From NCBI GenBank assembly GCA_963930775.1, contig OZ005695.1:2790001-2854000 (forward strand): a DNA stretch of 64,000 nt. The letters are read 5' to 3'. Source of the DNA: Cliona cf. orientalis. Taxonomy: Eukaryota; Porifera; Demospongiae; Clionaida; Clionaidae. Below the pieces are notes generated by a model that searched no databases, had not been told where the DNA came from, and worked only from the letters and a program-made list of their open reading frames with translations. Shown piece by piece: positions 22,229-33,363 of this stretch (its first letter is position 1; each line of letters begins with the position of its first letter). A program made the translations under genes and the position numbers.

Positions 22229-22947
22229 TCCATGCACTGATGTTGAGAGGGGGAGCAGGGGGACTGCTTGTGCATGGCAGGCATAGATGCATTATCTATG
22301 CACTGATGTAGTCTCATGCCCAGCCCCTTCATGCACGCAGAAAGGGGGCTGGGCATGAGACTAGCACTGATGGTGACAGTGGGGACCTTCAATGTCCAGG
22401 GGGGCTGCTTGCGACAGGCACAGATGCCACTGCATTATCCATGCACCGATGTTGAGAGGGGGGACTGCTTATAGCAAGCATAGATGGTCCGGGGGTCAGG
22501 TTATTTTGGCACCAATGGTCCGGGGGGAGGGGGGGACATTTATTCCCCATATGGATGGTCCGCGGGACCAATTATGGGTGGGGCCGTCAACAGCATCAGG
22601 GGTTTATCTGCATAGAGCCCAGCAGGGTGTGTTTCCCCCCCCCCAAGAGGTTCTGTTCCCCCCCCTCCCAAATTTACAAAAATTAATTAAACGAGGAGGC
22701 GGGGTATAAAAGGGCCCGCCCTGGACGGAAGCAATGTTTATTTTACCACATCCGTCACATGAGGCAATATGGCTGTATTACAAAAATTCGCGAGTTATCT
22801 TGCCATGCCGTCAATGGCGCCAGCTATTTTGCACATGACAAACACACAGTACAGTACAGCGAACCAGCGTTGGCGCCATAGCGCGAATATAAAGAAAGCG
22901 CGAGACACCCCAGAGACACCTTTTCGAAGGCACCTGTAAGGAAAAAA

Positions 22948-25735
22948 ATGGCTACTTTGAATGAGCAGAGAAAGAAGCGCGCGAGACTAGGATTTCGGTA
23001 CACTATGGAGCTGAACTTCGCCAGTGAAGATAGCAAGAAGTCGTTCTTGTCGAGGGTGGAGAGCGCTAAACAGAGACTCGCTCCCAGAGGCTCACCGCCG
23101 CTGGACAGTCGCGAGCTACTTAGCTCTCTATTGGATTTGGCTGAAGCCACTCCTCCACCTGCTACCACATGCACTGGAGATCAGTTTCGAAGCCAGGCAG
23201 TCCCTACAGGATCCATGACAATGCTGGAAAACTCAGGTGTGTATTAGATACACGTAATGGCTTAGTCATAAACAACAAACTAACTGTTGTGCTTAGGATT
23301 CTTTGTACCCGGTGATGAAGGCAATGATGAAGCCCAATCATTATTTGTTTGTGAGCGCAAGACGTTTGAGGATCTTTGCGCTGGGCTCATACAACCATGT
23401 CAGTGCCAAGCTAGTGCACGGAAGATGATCAAGACTGTTCAGGTGTGCATAGCCCATTCAAGTGAACTTATCAAATATTTAGTCGATGTTTATATGCATG
23501 TACCTCAGAGAGGACATGTCCTCCGTGTCGAGTTTCAGTGTCAGCAGTGTAAACAGAAGCAGCGGTGGGCCAGTTCACGAACACTTGGAGGACGCTACCT
23601 TATTAACCAGAAGTAAGTATCCATTACTTTCCCTTCATTACAAGAGCTAGGTACTGAAATATTTTCAGGATCGTGCATTCGTTTACCTGTGCTGGTATTC
23701 TGCCAAGCCAGTACATCCATTTTTCCACTCATGCAAACTTGGGCACACTGGGTCCATGGTATATCAATTCGGGTGAGTTTGCAAAAGAAATGGGGTGATG
23801 GTCGATTGACTCTTTGCTATTTGCTAGTCTACAAAAGTGGTGGGTACTTGGAAGCAGTGAACACCTGTGCCAAGTTATCAATGATGAAAGCTATCACAGA
23901 AGTGAAAGCATTGCCAAATTACGCTGCTAGTGGTGAGGTACGTATGTGCACATTTATAACCCTGCTACGAATTAATGATAAATAATGTTGTATCTCTCAA
24001 CAGTGGGTTATTACTGATGCTCGACACGACTCGACATCCAATGCCTTCCATACCACTGTCCCCTGCTTGTCTGGAAGGTAATTATGTGTTCAATTGTTGT
24101 TGTGAATAGGTGTATAGAACATGATACGTTACATGTATACATACGTTATTGTATTATAATTATTATGATAGCACCAAACGAATTCTTGGCTGTGCAACAG
24201 TATCCAGAAAGGAGCATGCCATCGCTCAAACAAGGGAACTTGAGGCCACCAAAGCAGTACTTCCTCAAGTCCTTGAACAAGGTGGTATATTTCATGTATT
24301 TATGTGAACATTGATTATTGAATTAGATCTATACACGTATGCAGATCTGAAGGTTGTGGAAGTAGCGCATGATAATGCAGCAACAGTCAAGAATTACATC
24401 ACCGAGGATTTACATCTCCTGAACTCATACGACACGTGGCATGGTACAGTTGCTGATTCCCAATACTTGTCATGGTGTTCAGTGTGCTTTAATTAGGTAC
24501 CAAGAATGTAGCAAAGGGCATGAGGAAGATCTCATGTGGTACCAAAAAGACAGAAGGAAAATCTTGGTTTGTAGAGTTGTCAGACAAATGTAAGTTACCA
24601 ACTCATGAGTCTCCACCATTATGATGTTCTACATGCATGTACATGTAATTAGGCAAAAGTACAAAAGTTCATCTGTACTACTGCATGAAAAACTGTGCCC
24701 AGTCTCCAACAAAGCTTAGGGAGAGCATTCTAAACATTATTAGCCACTACCAGGTGAGTCAGAAGCATAGAGTACCCCTCTTATGTACAATAATTCTTGC
24801 TATACAAAGAACAAGCACTCCCAGTGCCACGAAGAATCCTTCTGTAGATGCTCTGGGTACAGTCCGTCAAAGTTGCGACTCACCGATCCTGCCGCAATAC
24901 AGGCATATGAGAAGGCACTCAAGGCCACTCTCATTTACAAGAATGCGGAATCATACTGTCGGGTTAAGTAATTTTGAAAGATTTTACGACATGTGTTGAG
25001 CAAGTTAATCTATCATTAGTGTCGGGATACTTTCTGGATCGAGTCGTTCAACCATCAGTTGCTCACTTACCTTCCCAAACGTATTCATTTTGGCTCCACC
25101 ACCTTCAAGATGAGAATGAACCTTGCTATTATGGATTGGGTATAATAATGCTCATAATTTATTGTGTTCACACATGTTGACTCTCACCCCCCCCCTCCCG
25201 GCACACTAATATCTAGAATGAGAATGTACAAAGAGCCAGCACAAGTGAGCATTTTGTTTTGGATATGAGGAGACCCGACCGAAGAACTCCCATGAAGGTG
25301 CTAGTCAAGAAGACTTTTAATTTTGTTGGTGATATCTGGAGGACATACACTTGTTGGAAGGTTACCGACCTCAGGTGAGCGAGAGCATCTTGTATGGTGG
25401 ATAATGGTGTGGTACTTCATGTACAATATTATTGTGTGTATGCACATGTTCATATACACTTGCATGTACATGTACATGTATTATGCATGTTTGCATGTAT
25501 CTCGCCCTTGCTCCCTCCCTTTCTCCCCCTTCTAAGTGAATCCTAACCTGAAATTATATTGAGGGTGGAGAGAGAGTGACATAGTGTATACCACAGTGTT
25601 TTTCTTTTCATAATCTTATAGGGAAGTGGATGAAAACGACAGTGATGTGGATGTGGGTGATGAGGAGGATGATATATTGGCTGATGGGGAAGGCTTACTG
25701 GAGGATGAAGTTGATGAGGTGGAACAGCAAGAATA
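22948..25735 (+). CDS. Kolobok-like DDE transposase, about 12 exons
   Basis: The start is the ATG at 22948. Exons supported by GT-AG sites and continuous family-like sequence: 22948-23236, 23297-23614, 23669 to about 23770, about 23829-23938, 24003-24079, 24172-24281, about 24328-24444, 24497-24591, 24654-24753, about 24808-24965, about 25018-25140, a further exon or exons near 25218-25375, and a last acidic exon ending at 25735. Order of motifs: a CxxC zinc-binding area (FQCQQCKQKQRW), SFTCAGILPSQYIHFS, TDARHDSTSNAFHTT (first Asp), VAHDNAATVKNY (second Asp), DTWHGTKNVAKG, a C/H-rich insert (HSQCHEESFCRC), and IESFNHQLLTY (probable catalytic Glu). No frameshift is needed. It should catalyse TTAA-targeted transposition of the enclosing element. 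Confidence 0.7.
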
Positions 25736-25804
25736 AATGAACTGTATAGCAACATGTAAGTGTGTGAAACTGCCTAATAGTACATGTACATATGAGTGTG
25801 ATTA

Positions 25805-26569
25805 TATTAGAAGCGTGATGATGGTTGGAAGTCGGTGTAAGGGACTCCGGGTGGATTGGGAAATCGACCACGCACCTCCTGAAAAGATCACACTTATTGT
25901 TATTGTAAGTTGCTATGGTTGTAGACTACCTATACTTACCCTTACTACACATGCAGGCAGCACATCCCTGGTGTCTAGTACAGTTGTCTTGGTGCACTTA
26001 TAGTGTACGTATTCGGAATGGTTCCACACACCCAGCTGACTCAAGAAGGTCCAAAATTTCCTATACAAAGCAAAGCGCTTGGAGTTGTTTGCAAGACTGG
26101 GTGCCGAAGAGCCCCTCACCCAGCTAGGTGGTCGGTCTACCATACAGGGGGAGAGGTGGCAGTATGGACAGGCATTCGGTCCATCGAGCTCTGGAGGATC
26201 ATAACCACTTGGACCTATAAAGATAAGTTACCACTATAATATTATGTAATGTATAGAGCTCTGGAAAATTGGTGATAATGTTTAGTAACTGCAGGATAAC
26301 CTTTCTTGGACTTCTCTGCTGTGGGAGCAGTGACTTGGCCAGTAGCAGAAGAACTGGAAGAACTGGTAGACTGACAGCTGTCAAGGATACACCTCGTGGA
26401 TGAGAGCTCTATCCCTGGATAGGAGGCTACCAAGACTCTGAACCCCTCCAAAAAGTCATTTGGAGGCTGTTCCTTGTAGTATACTTCAAGCTAATGGATA
26501 TTTAGTTATTATTTATTATGTTTTGTTGATATTCAGCTAGCTCACCTTGAGTTTTGCCTGTGAAGCCAT
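25805..26569 (-). CDS. P2RX7-tail-like cysteine-rich protein, accessory gene of the Kolobok-like element
   Basis: Minus-strand exons start at ATG 26569 (MASQAKLK). A Ser/Thr-rich middle follows (about 26490-26285). Then a conserved block at about 26190-25950 has CPYCHLSPC, FALYRKFWTFL and DVLPACVVR. The last piece (EVRGRFPNPPGVPYTD) ends near 25805. The CxxC start, the R-x-x-Y-R-x-F helix and the closing PACVV-I-R-FP-YTGF-like motif match the C-terminal cytosolic domain of P2X7 receptors (P2RX7_C), which also occurs alone in many invertebrate proteins. There is no channel domain, so this is not a receptor. Its role in the transposon is unknown. Confidence 0.6.
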
Positions 26570-26856
26570 TATTTGCTAGGTTTTTTGTTATGAAACTGTC
26601 AGACAGCAGCTGTTCAAATTTCTATTGTTTGGCGCACTTGTATGGTACCGCGCATGCTATGTAAAGTGCATTGTGAGGGCTTCACAGTGGTAAGAGAATG
26701 GCTACATAGCCATGGCAAACTCGCCGAATTTGAATCTTGGCGGCGAGGTCAAAGGTCGTGCCCTGGGCACGCGCCTTAAATACCCGCAGTCCGCAAACGA
26801 TCGCGCGTTGGAAACTTTCGCGTATTGCAATATTTAACCCCAACTTCCTCGTTTAA

Positions 26857-27154
26857 AATTCATGAGATTTCACAATTAAATGCATACAGCGTTTGTTTTC
26901 ATTGTATACTCCACATGTCCATTATGTTGTGTTGAAGTGTAACTTAGGTGCCTTTATGGGAACATTAATATTAATTTATGCTTTAGCTTCCTTCCACACC
27001 CACCCCCTTGGGCCACTAGGAGGCCCATTACTTCAACTTCTCCCATGTTTCCCCCCACCCCCTAAATTTTTGGGCCAGATAAAACCCTGAACATAATAGG
27101 TCATGATTATCTTCCCTCCCCCCAAAGATTAAGAATGTGTACTCACAAAATTAC
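26857..27154. other. Intron segment, no gene
   Basis: A/T-rich with a C-rich patch at about 26996-27062. It ends at the splice donor of the zinc-ribbon exon (GT complement at 27153-27154). Confidence 0.6.
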
Positions 27155-28063
27155 CTTTTGATCTGGTCTGTTGTCACTTATTAAATTGGCAGCAATTCCT
27201 CTCTCCAGAGTGCTTTCACTACTTTGGCTCTCTATATTGTCTCCAGTAGCAGGCCCATCACTTGTCAAGGGAGGATCGGGCATATCACTTCCTGATCGAG
27301 AAGGTGACTGTGATTCAGGAGTACCAGCATTAGTATTCAAATCGTAGTCAATTTTGTCATCAGTTGCAGTACCAGCTATGTCATTCATTTCTTCACTATT
27401 TGTAATATCCCCATCACAGTTATCATCCAACCGGATAATCTGTTTTTGGCTAGTGGATATATGGGGCTGGCTTTGTATTGCTGCATCCTCAGCACTCGGT
27501 TGCTGAGTGCACATTACTGGCAACATGGCTGCATGTTTGCTACTAGCCGAATCATCTTTTATAGGCCAAGCTGAACCGGGAAATCCTGGTGGCAGCCCCA
27601 CAATATTCTCCCTTTTTTGTTGGTGTTGCTGTTCAAGTTCAATTCGCTCTTCTTCAATGGCTTCCTTTTCCTGTTCACCCTCTTGTTGCTGCTGATCACC
27701 TGCTGACCACGGACTATTCTCCGTACGCGTGGTTCTAAGAATGTGCGGTGGTATTTGCGGCTGTGGCATCTGCGCCTGTATCAGTAGACGTTGCTGATCG
27801 TGCTGTTCCCCTTCTCTGACCGTAGTAGAGTCACTTAAGTCGCTAACATCGCTCTGCAGATCGCTTCGTACTTGACTTCCTGAATCCCCTACAGTGCCTA
27901 CACCGATCTCTGAGGCTCGGCTTATATGACCCTGCTCGGCACTGCGACTGGGTTGAACCTCTCCACAAAAGGGACAGCTGGGCATCGAGTGAGCGGGTGT
28001 ATTCGGTATTGTTGCTTTACAGGAGGCGCATTTCCAACAACACCCTCCTGAATAGTTCGACAT
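27155..28063 (-). CDS. RNF213-like protein, first coding exon with zinc ribbon
   Basis: The ATG at 28063 opens a 303-codon exon ending with a GT donor at 27154-27153, in phase 0. Residues 8-33 form a zinc ribbon with paired Cys (CCWKCASCK, then CPFCGE). The rest is low-complexity, Ser/Gln/Glu rich, with a Q/E-rich coiled stretch at about 150-190. A zinc ribbon followed by a disordered linker and then a CBM20-like domain is the N-terminal layout of invertebrate RNF213-like E3 ligases. Phase and strand agree with exon 2 at 16784. The intron between them is about 10.4 kb and carries two whole transposons. An upstream in-frame ATG would add residues but lies before the natural-looking start. Confidence 0.55.
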
Positions 28064-28354
28064 GGCAAAATTTTCTGTAGGGTACGTGGTAGCCAGAAAA
28101 TCGATCCATAAAATTTGGGGCTGTAATCGCAAACACAAACACGTACGTAACGTGCAGGGGGAAACCCTGGGGATCACCCTCTCGTATCGTGGACTGGACT
28201 ATGGGATACGGACAGTAAGTGCAAAACCTGGACTCTGGACTCGTGGACTGGACTGTGGACTGAGATTTGGAGTCGGATATGGTCATATACCGGTACATTG
28301 GCGTATTTAAGCTTTCTACTATGCCATATACAGTGTACAGTAGATAAGTTTTAA

Positions 28355-29027
28355 GGTAGCATTAAAGTGCGTGGGCGTGAGCGTCAGGATTGGCTAATTC
28401 AATTAGCGAATCGTGAAGGGGCGTGGCCGAAGAGGCCATACGAGTGCTTTTGGTCGAAGGTGGGCGTGTCTAGAATCGGCCAGGGATGATTATGCGCGTG
28501 TAATTAGCGACCGGAAGTGGCCCCTGAAGAAAACACCGGTAATTGCCCACTTCAAAGCAAGATCAAAGCATTCTTCCTTAACTATTAACCGCAACGACAA
28601 AAAAAAATTATACACTAAGTAGAAAAAAAAAGCAAACTTAAATAATTAAATAATCTAATTCATGGGGGGTTTGGGAGCACTTGGGGGGATAATTTTTACA
28701 TGGGCACGCAGAATGGGTCGAAACTAGAGATTTGACCTGAAAGAATTTTGATTCATGCCTTAGAAATGAAGTTACGGCCCTTTGAAGTTTTCCCATATGT
28801 TTGTATAGGAAGCCATGCATTTGCAATGTTTTCCGCCCACGCGCTACGTGAAAAACGGGGAGTACCCTTCATGCACGCGCACATATTACGTTGACGACCT
28901 TTACCCGATTTGCTTAAATTGCTGTATAGGCTGCCTGCTTGCATTGTATGGCTCTACTATGCATCCAGCTCAACTATGTGGTGGTTTTCGGACAATTTTT
29001 TTTTCTGCTAAGTGTGTGGTCTCCTTG

Positions 29028-29058
<31 letters not shown>

Positions 29059-29110
29059 CTTATTTGGCCTAATTAAGCATGTGGGCGTGTTCCTGGCACT
29101 GTGTGGAGTG
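28355..29110 (+). mobile_element. TTAA element, truncated and disrupted copy (third copy)
   Basis: Begins after TTAA at 28351-28354 with GGTAGCATTAAAGTGCGTGG and follows the left half of the 39097 copy to about 28610. An unrelated repeat (28620-29015) follows, then the element's poly-A and TTAAGCATGTGGGCGTGTTC segment up to about 29110. The right half is missing. The inserted repeat resembles 60786-61560. Confidence 0.65.
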
Positions 29111-29183
29111 TGTGCGTGTGCGTTAAGAAATAATACCCTTAGACCTAAGGGAAGATTTTACGCCAGAGTTTCCTTGAGACCTA

Positions 29184-29430
29184 AGGCCATATAAAATAAC
29201 TTACTTTATTCTCATCCACCTTTTTCCAAAAAATAGGGGCGGGAGGAGGCATTTTATTTTTATTTTTTACTCATCAGGACACTAGAAAGAGCAGTATCTG
29301 GAGCATATTTTCGAGATATTTGGTAAAGGGTCGCTACTGCGCACGCGCGATAGCAATAAAATTCGTAGAGGCGGCCTGTAAAAATTGGGACGGGCGGGGA
29401 TGAGAATCAAGTAAGTTATTTTATATGGCC
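29184..29430. mobile_element. MITE with GGCCATATAAAATAACTTAC ends
   Basis: The left GGCCATATAAAATAACTTAC pairs with the right GTAAGTTATTTTATATGGCC, perfect over 20 bp. After it, two near-identical units of about 65 bp (about 29574-29640 and 29697-29765, with ggcgtaaaagcttctctttatg) form a short direct repeat. Confidence 0.75.
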
Positions 29431-29813
29431 TAAAGGGGAAATTTTACGCCACGCTCGCCGTTTTGTACCATAACGGGGACATTTTACGCAAGGTATTTTG
29501 GCGCATTACATGTATCTTCCCTTGCGTTTGAGCAATATTATAACATTATAAAGGGAAGATTATACGCCAACCATATGAATGGCGTAAAAGCTTCTCTTTA
29601 TGCTACTAAACAAACACAAGGGCGAGTTTATGTGCCGCGAATTCGCGGCTCTTAATATTGCGGTGGGCGGGATTGAGCATGCGCAAAGGATCCTACTGAG
29701 TGGCGTAAAAGCTTCTCTTTATGATACCTACTAAACAAGCACAAGGGTGAGTTTATGTGCCGCACTTAAGCTTATCCCCGCGTCTCTGGTGAACCTTGTG
29801 ATAGCTATAATAA

Positions 29814-30289
29814 TTGAAGGGCTGAGAACCATTGTGGGCTAACCCACAAAATTAATGTTGAATTAGCCCCCCGAATCTTGAAAATAATAATTAGGCCACA
29901 CAAACTTGAATATTAGTTTCTCGTCACCTCCCGCGTCTGTTTTTACCTACCGCATCTGCCTTCATTATTGCCTTGAAACACCAGCCACACCTCTTTTTTG
30001 CTAATTATTTGGGCGGTTCCAGGAAACCACACCCTCAAAATGCCATAATATTGAATAATGAATAATGAATAATGACCGTCCGCCCGCATAGAAATATAAA
30101 AACGGGTGGACAAGAAACTAACAATGTAGTTTGATTGGCCTTATGTTTAAAATGTGTTTCATGAACTGTAGATTTAGTAACTTGGTAGAGTACAACGTAT
30201 GGTTTTTAGTCCATTTTTGGGCTTTTTAGACAATTCCCCACCGTTTAATTTGGGGTTAACTAGCCCACTATGGTTCTCAGCCCTTCATT
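29814..30289. mobile_element. MITE with TGAAGGGCTGAGAACCATTG ends
   Basis: The left TTGAAGGGCTGAGAACCAT is complementary to the right end (ATGGTTCTCAGCCCTTCA). Interior segments (tttgggcggttccaggaaacc, attattgaataatg) recur in inverse orientation in the tandem repeats at 52-54.6 kb, and a decayed end lies near 54985-55040. Just after it, 30301-30378 is a hairpin (CTTGTCCCCAG and its complement) around a long C run. Confidence 0.7.
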
Positions 30290-30496
30290 TAATTTAATTT
30301 AGCCTTGTCCCCAGCTCCCCCCCCCCCCCCCCCCCCCCAATGCAATGCGGGGAGAGGAGTCTGGGGACAAGGCAAGAGCTAGTGGAATAGAGCAGGGAGT
30401 TCATGCATGCAGTCTGGTCCCTTCATGGGATGAATCGCGCATAAGAGGGCCGGGAGTAATGATTAACTTTTATCTGTTATGCGATAATTTTATGAT

Positions 30497-30692
30497 TACC
30501 GTATTTCTTCTAAAAATTCGGCATGAAAATAATATTGCTTTAGCTTCGCCGAATTTTTATATTCAGCATTCCATTCCCGTTTATAGCATATACGCATGAC
30601 GACCTTTGTCGAAAAATTAGAGACTATATTCAATCATTCGGTAAAGGGCGCCGAATTATTAGAAGGGCCGAATTTTTAGAAGAAATACGGTA
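30497..30692. mobile_element. MITE with TACCGTATTTCTTCTAAAAA ends
   Basis: The left TACCGTATTTCTTCTAAAAA pairs with the right TTTTTAGAAGAAATACGGTA, perfect over 20 bp. Inner gccgaatttttat units are also inverted. A member of the TACCGTA-terminus group. Confidence 0.85.
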
Positions 30693-31215
30693 TTAACGCG
30701 GAACGTGTTATTAATTTACTAGCGAGGCAAACTAAATGCACAGTTTATCGTCACAGACTTTTGCATGCGGGCGGGCGGCCATTGTTTAATTTATTTCAAA
30801 CTAGTAAAAGAGTGCGAGAAAAGCTAGGTTCGAACTCGCGATCGCCGAGGCCACGCCCTTCAATTGCAGTGCTCGAGGGGGCGGGGCCAAAGTGTTACAA
30901 TTATCTGAAATCTGAAATTTTTTGAGAAAATCTGAAAATCCATGCGGGCAGTGACGATAAACTACAAATTCAGTTTGCCTGGCCTTATGGAAGATAAAAC
31001 AAATTTCACTGGATGAAATGACATTTTTTTTCACCTAAAGCAGCCTTCTTTGTCATCCTTTAAATTTCATCGTCATAATAATTATTATTATTATGAACAC
31101 AAGTTAATGAGGGGCGTGGCAAAGAATTTTGTGCACCTCCCATCTTCCACTTAATCAGAAATTGTAAGCAAACCATGTAAGATGGCATTGATAAATTACA
31201 CTAAGTGCAACAGAA

Positions 31216-31595
31216 ACAAGAATAAAAACAATTGAATAAAATTGAAGAATGAAGTAGGGATGGCAGGATCAAAAAGTACACAAACAAGAGATAATCGCAT
31301 CTACTATACATCCCTACGCTTGCTTTTTCTCAACTATTGTGCTCCTATTAATCATGGTTGACGTGTTTGTTGAGTGCGATATGTGGTCGTGCAGAGGTTG
31401 TTCCCTAGTTGTCACGATGATTCAGGTTTATCACTCCAAGTTTGATTCAATCGCATTATTACTGGTTATTTTTGCACCCCTCAAAAAGCAAGCGTAGGGA
31501 TGTATAGTAGGTGCGATTATCTCTTGTTTGTGTACTTTTTGATCCTATCATCCCTACTTCATTCTTCAATTTTATTCAATTGTTTTTATACTTGT
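31216..31595. mobile_element. MITE, GAAGTAGGGATGGCAGGATC family (copy 2)
   Basis: Arms nearly identical to those of 4511-5067 (GAAGTAGGGATGGCAGGATC, AAAAAGTACACAAACAAG), again inverted at the right end. A truncated arm of the family is at about 38585-38675. Confidence 0.8.
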
Positions 31596-33363
31596 ATTAT
31601 TGTAGAATCATAGTAATGCGCACATGGAGGTGGGCTAATTAGTTTATCTATTTTTTCCCTTTATACAAGACAGTATGCATTGGATACATAATACACTAGC
31701 TAATAGTAAGATTTAATATTATGCATGCACCCATGGTACTACTACCAGTATAAATACCAATAGCAATAATAAACAACAAACTAACATGGCTAAGTAATAA
31801 AATATTACATATTACGTTTAAAGGATGCAAGGGTCTGTGATGAGGTGATCTTCTGAGGGAGAGAGTTCCATGCCTGGGGAAGATGACCTTGTAACCGCTC
31901 ATATATAATTATCTGTTTAAGTCCTGGGTACGAGTGCATGTGATGGCTATTGTGATAAAGGCTAATGTGACGCTAATTACTGTGTATATTATTGTAATAC
32001 TAATAATTGTGCTTTGATTTGATCATTTTTAAGAGCAATAGGGACTGTTTTGCAGACGTACTGGAGTAATAGACAGAACTCTGAGATAATGTGAAATTTT
32101 TGAGCATACCAGCAATAATTGGTCAAAGCCTAGGATAGCCATCCCTTTGTACCATATATATACTCCATAGTATAAATTTTCAACTTCCCTATCCTCTTTT
32201 AATTACTCTCTTGAAAGGAGGAGGAGTTCGAAGTCATCGTTGCTAGCGCTATCCAAAATTAAATTGAACATCTGCACATGCTCAGCTCCACCCACAATAA
32301 CTAGTGTACAAAAGTACGTAAGTATTGCAATTTTCTGCGTCAGTTTTTGCCGAGGCAAACAGCCTGTATGTAATGATATACAAACGAAACGATAGCTTAC
32401 AAGTCTCTACAGGGCCAAGTATAGTATTTGAACTCCGTCGAGTTACACGAACAGAAAGAGAACATAAAAACTTACTGCTCACTGAGCTGCCATGTGACTC
32501 GCTTAATGGCGGGCCTTCCAAGACAAAACCTTGTATGACGATTCAGCATCTTCGAGTTTTCGAAGCCATTGATGTGAGAGGAAGAAGGGTGGAGAAAGCC
32601 TATTAATTTTATACATTACCAAAATACCAAAGGAACATAATATCTAGAAAATGCAACAAAAATTAATGAGAAGAGGAGCATAAGATGGAAAGCAGAACGA
32701 CTGACGGACAGAAATGGAGAGTTGTATTACAAGAGGCGAGGTGGACTGGAGGTATGTTTGTAGACAGATGTACAGAGCGTAATTTGAAGTTGATGCATTG
32801 ATATGAATTTATGAATTTGTAGGTGCATTTTATCATTAGTTTGCAAGAAAGAAGAAAGATCATGCCATACTCACCCAACTTCTGGGCACATGGGCAGGAA
32901 AAAACCCCCGTCAAAGATCACAGAGCAGTTTAATATGACCATGCACTCAGTAGCTGCATAGTGCTATGGGTGAATAGCTACTATTATATACCTGCTACAA
33001 ATAGCAGGAAGACTCCTATGGCATAGGAGGTGGTATACCATTGCTAGCCAGCAAACAGTGAACTACACCCCTATCTGTCGTCACTATTAGTATTATAGCC
33101 TAATCCTCAGCTTAGGTCGAGCCAGGAATGTTGTATCCAGCTGTCAGGCTAAGCTGATAGATAACAAGAGAAAGACACTGGCAATGGTCCCGAATAGATC
33201 GCGCATGCGCAAAAGGTGGCATTAGTAGAATATTGACGACCATTTCCTAATTTCGTTTCCGTTTTCCGTTTCCTCCGTTTCCACTTGCCCCCGAAATCTG
33301 ATGGGATCTAGCCGAGGATCTAGCTGCCGGCCGCAGTGCAGTTCGTATATCAGTCAGCTGAAA
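31596..33363. other. No gene recognised; upstream region of the VioB-like gene
   Basis: Frames of up to 93 codons show no family resemblance. The last 150 bases before 33364 contain a gtttcc-rich patch and are presumably promoter and 5' UTR of the VioB-like gene. Confidence 0.5.

Larger units (their letters stand above)
21050..22690. other. Repeat-filled intron stretch, no gene
   Basis: Contains two inverted-repeat elements listed separately, a short perfect-arm hairpin at about 22310-22362 (GTCTCATGCCCAGCCCC and its complement) and tandem-like units of tccggggg and gcatagatg around 22380-22560. The TTAA at 22687-22690 flanks the next element. Confidence 0.5.
22691..26852. mobile_element. 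Kolobok-like autonomous DNA transposon with TTAA duplication
   Basis: TTAA at 22687-22690 and 26853-26856 flank the element. The left end ACGAGGAGGCGGGGTATAAA and the right end (TTTAACCCCAACTTCCTCGT) are inverted repeats with a few mismatches. The 4,162-bp interior carries a multi-exon DDE transposase on plus and a P2RX7-tail-like protein on minus, converging near 25.8 kb. TTAA duplication plus the DDE layout point to Kolobok; the superfamily name is inference. Confidence 0.7.

Noticed and set aside
30317..30338. Long C run as a G-quadruplex regulatory site
   Set aside because: It lies in a small hairpin between repeats with no gene nearby; several similar C runs occur in repeats here.
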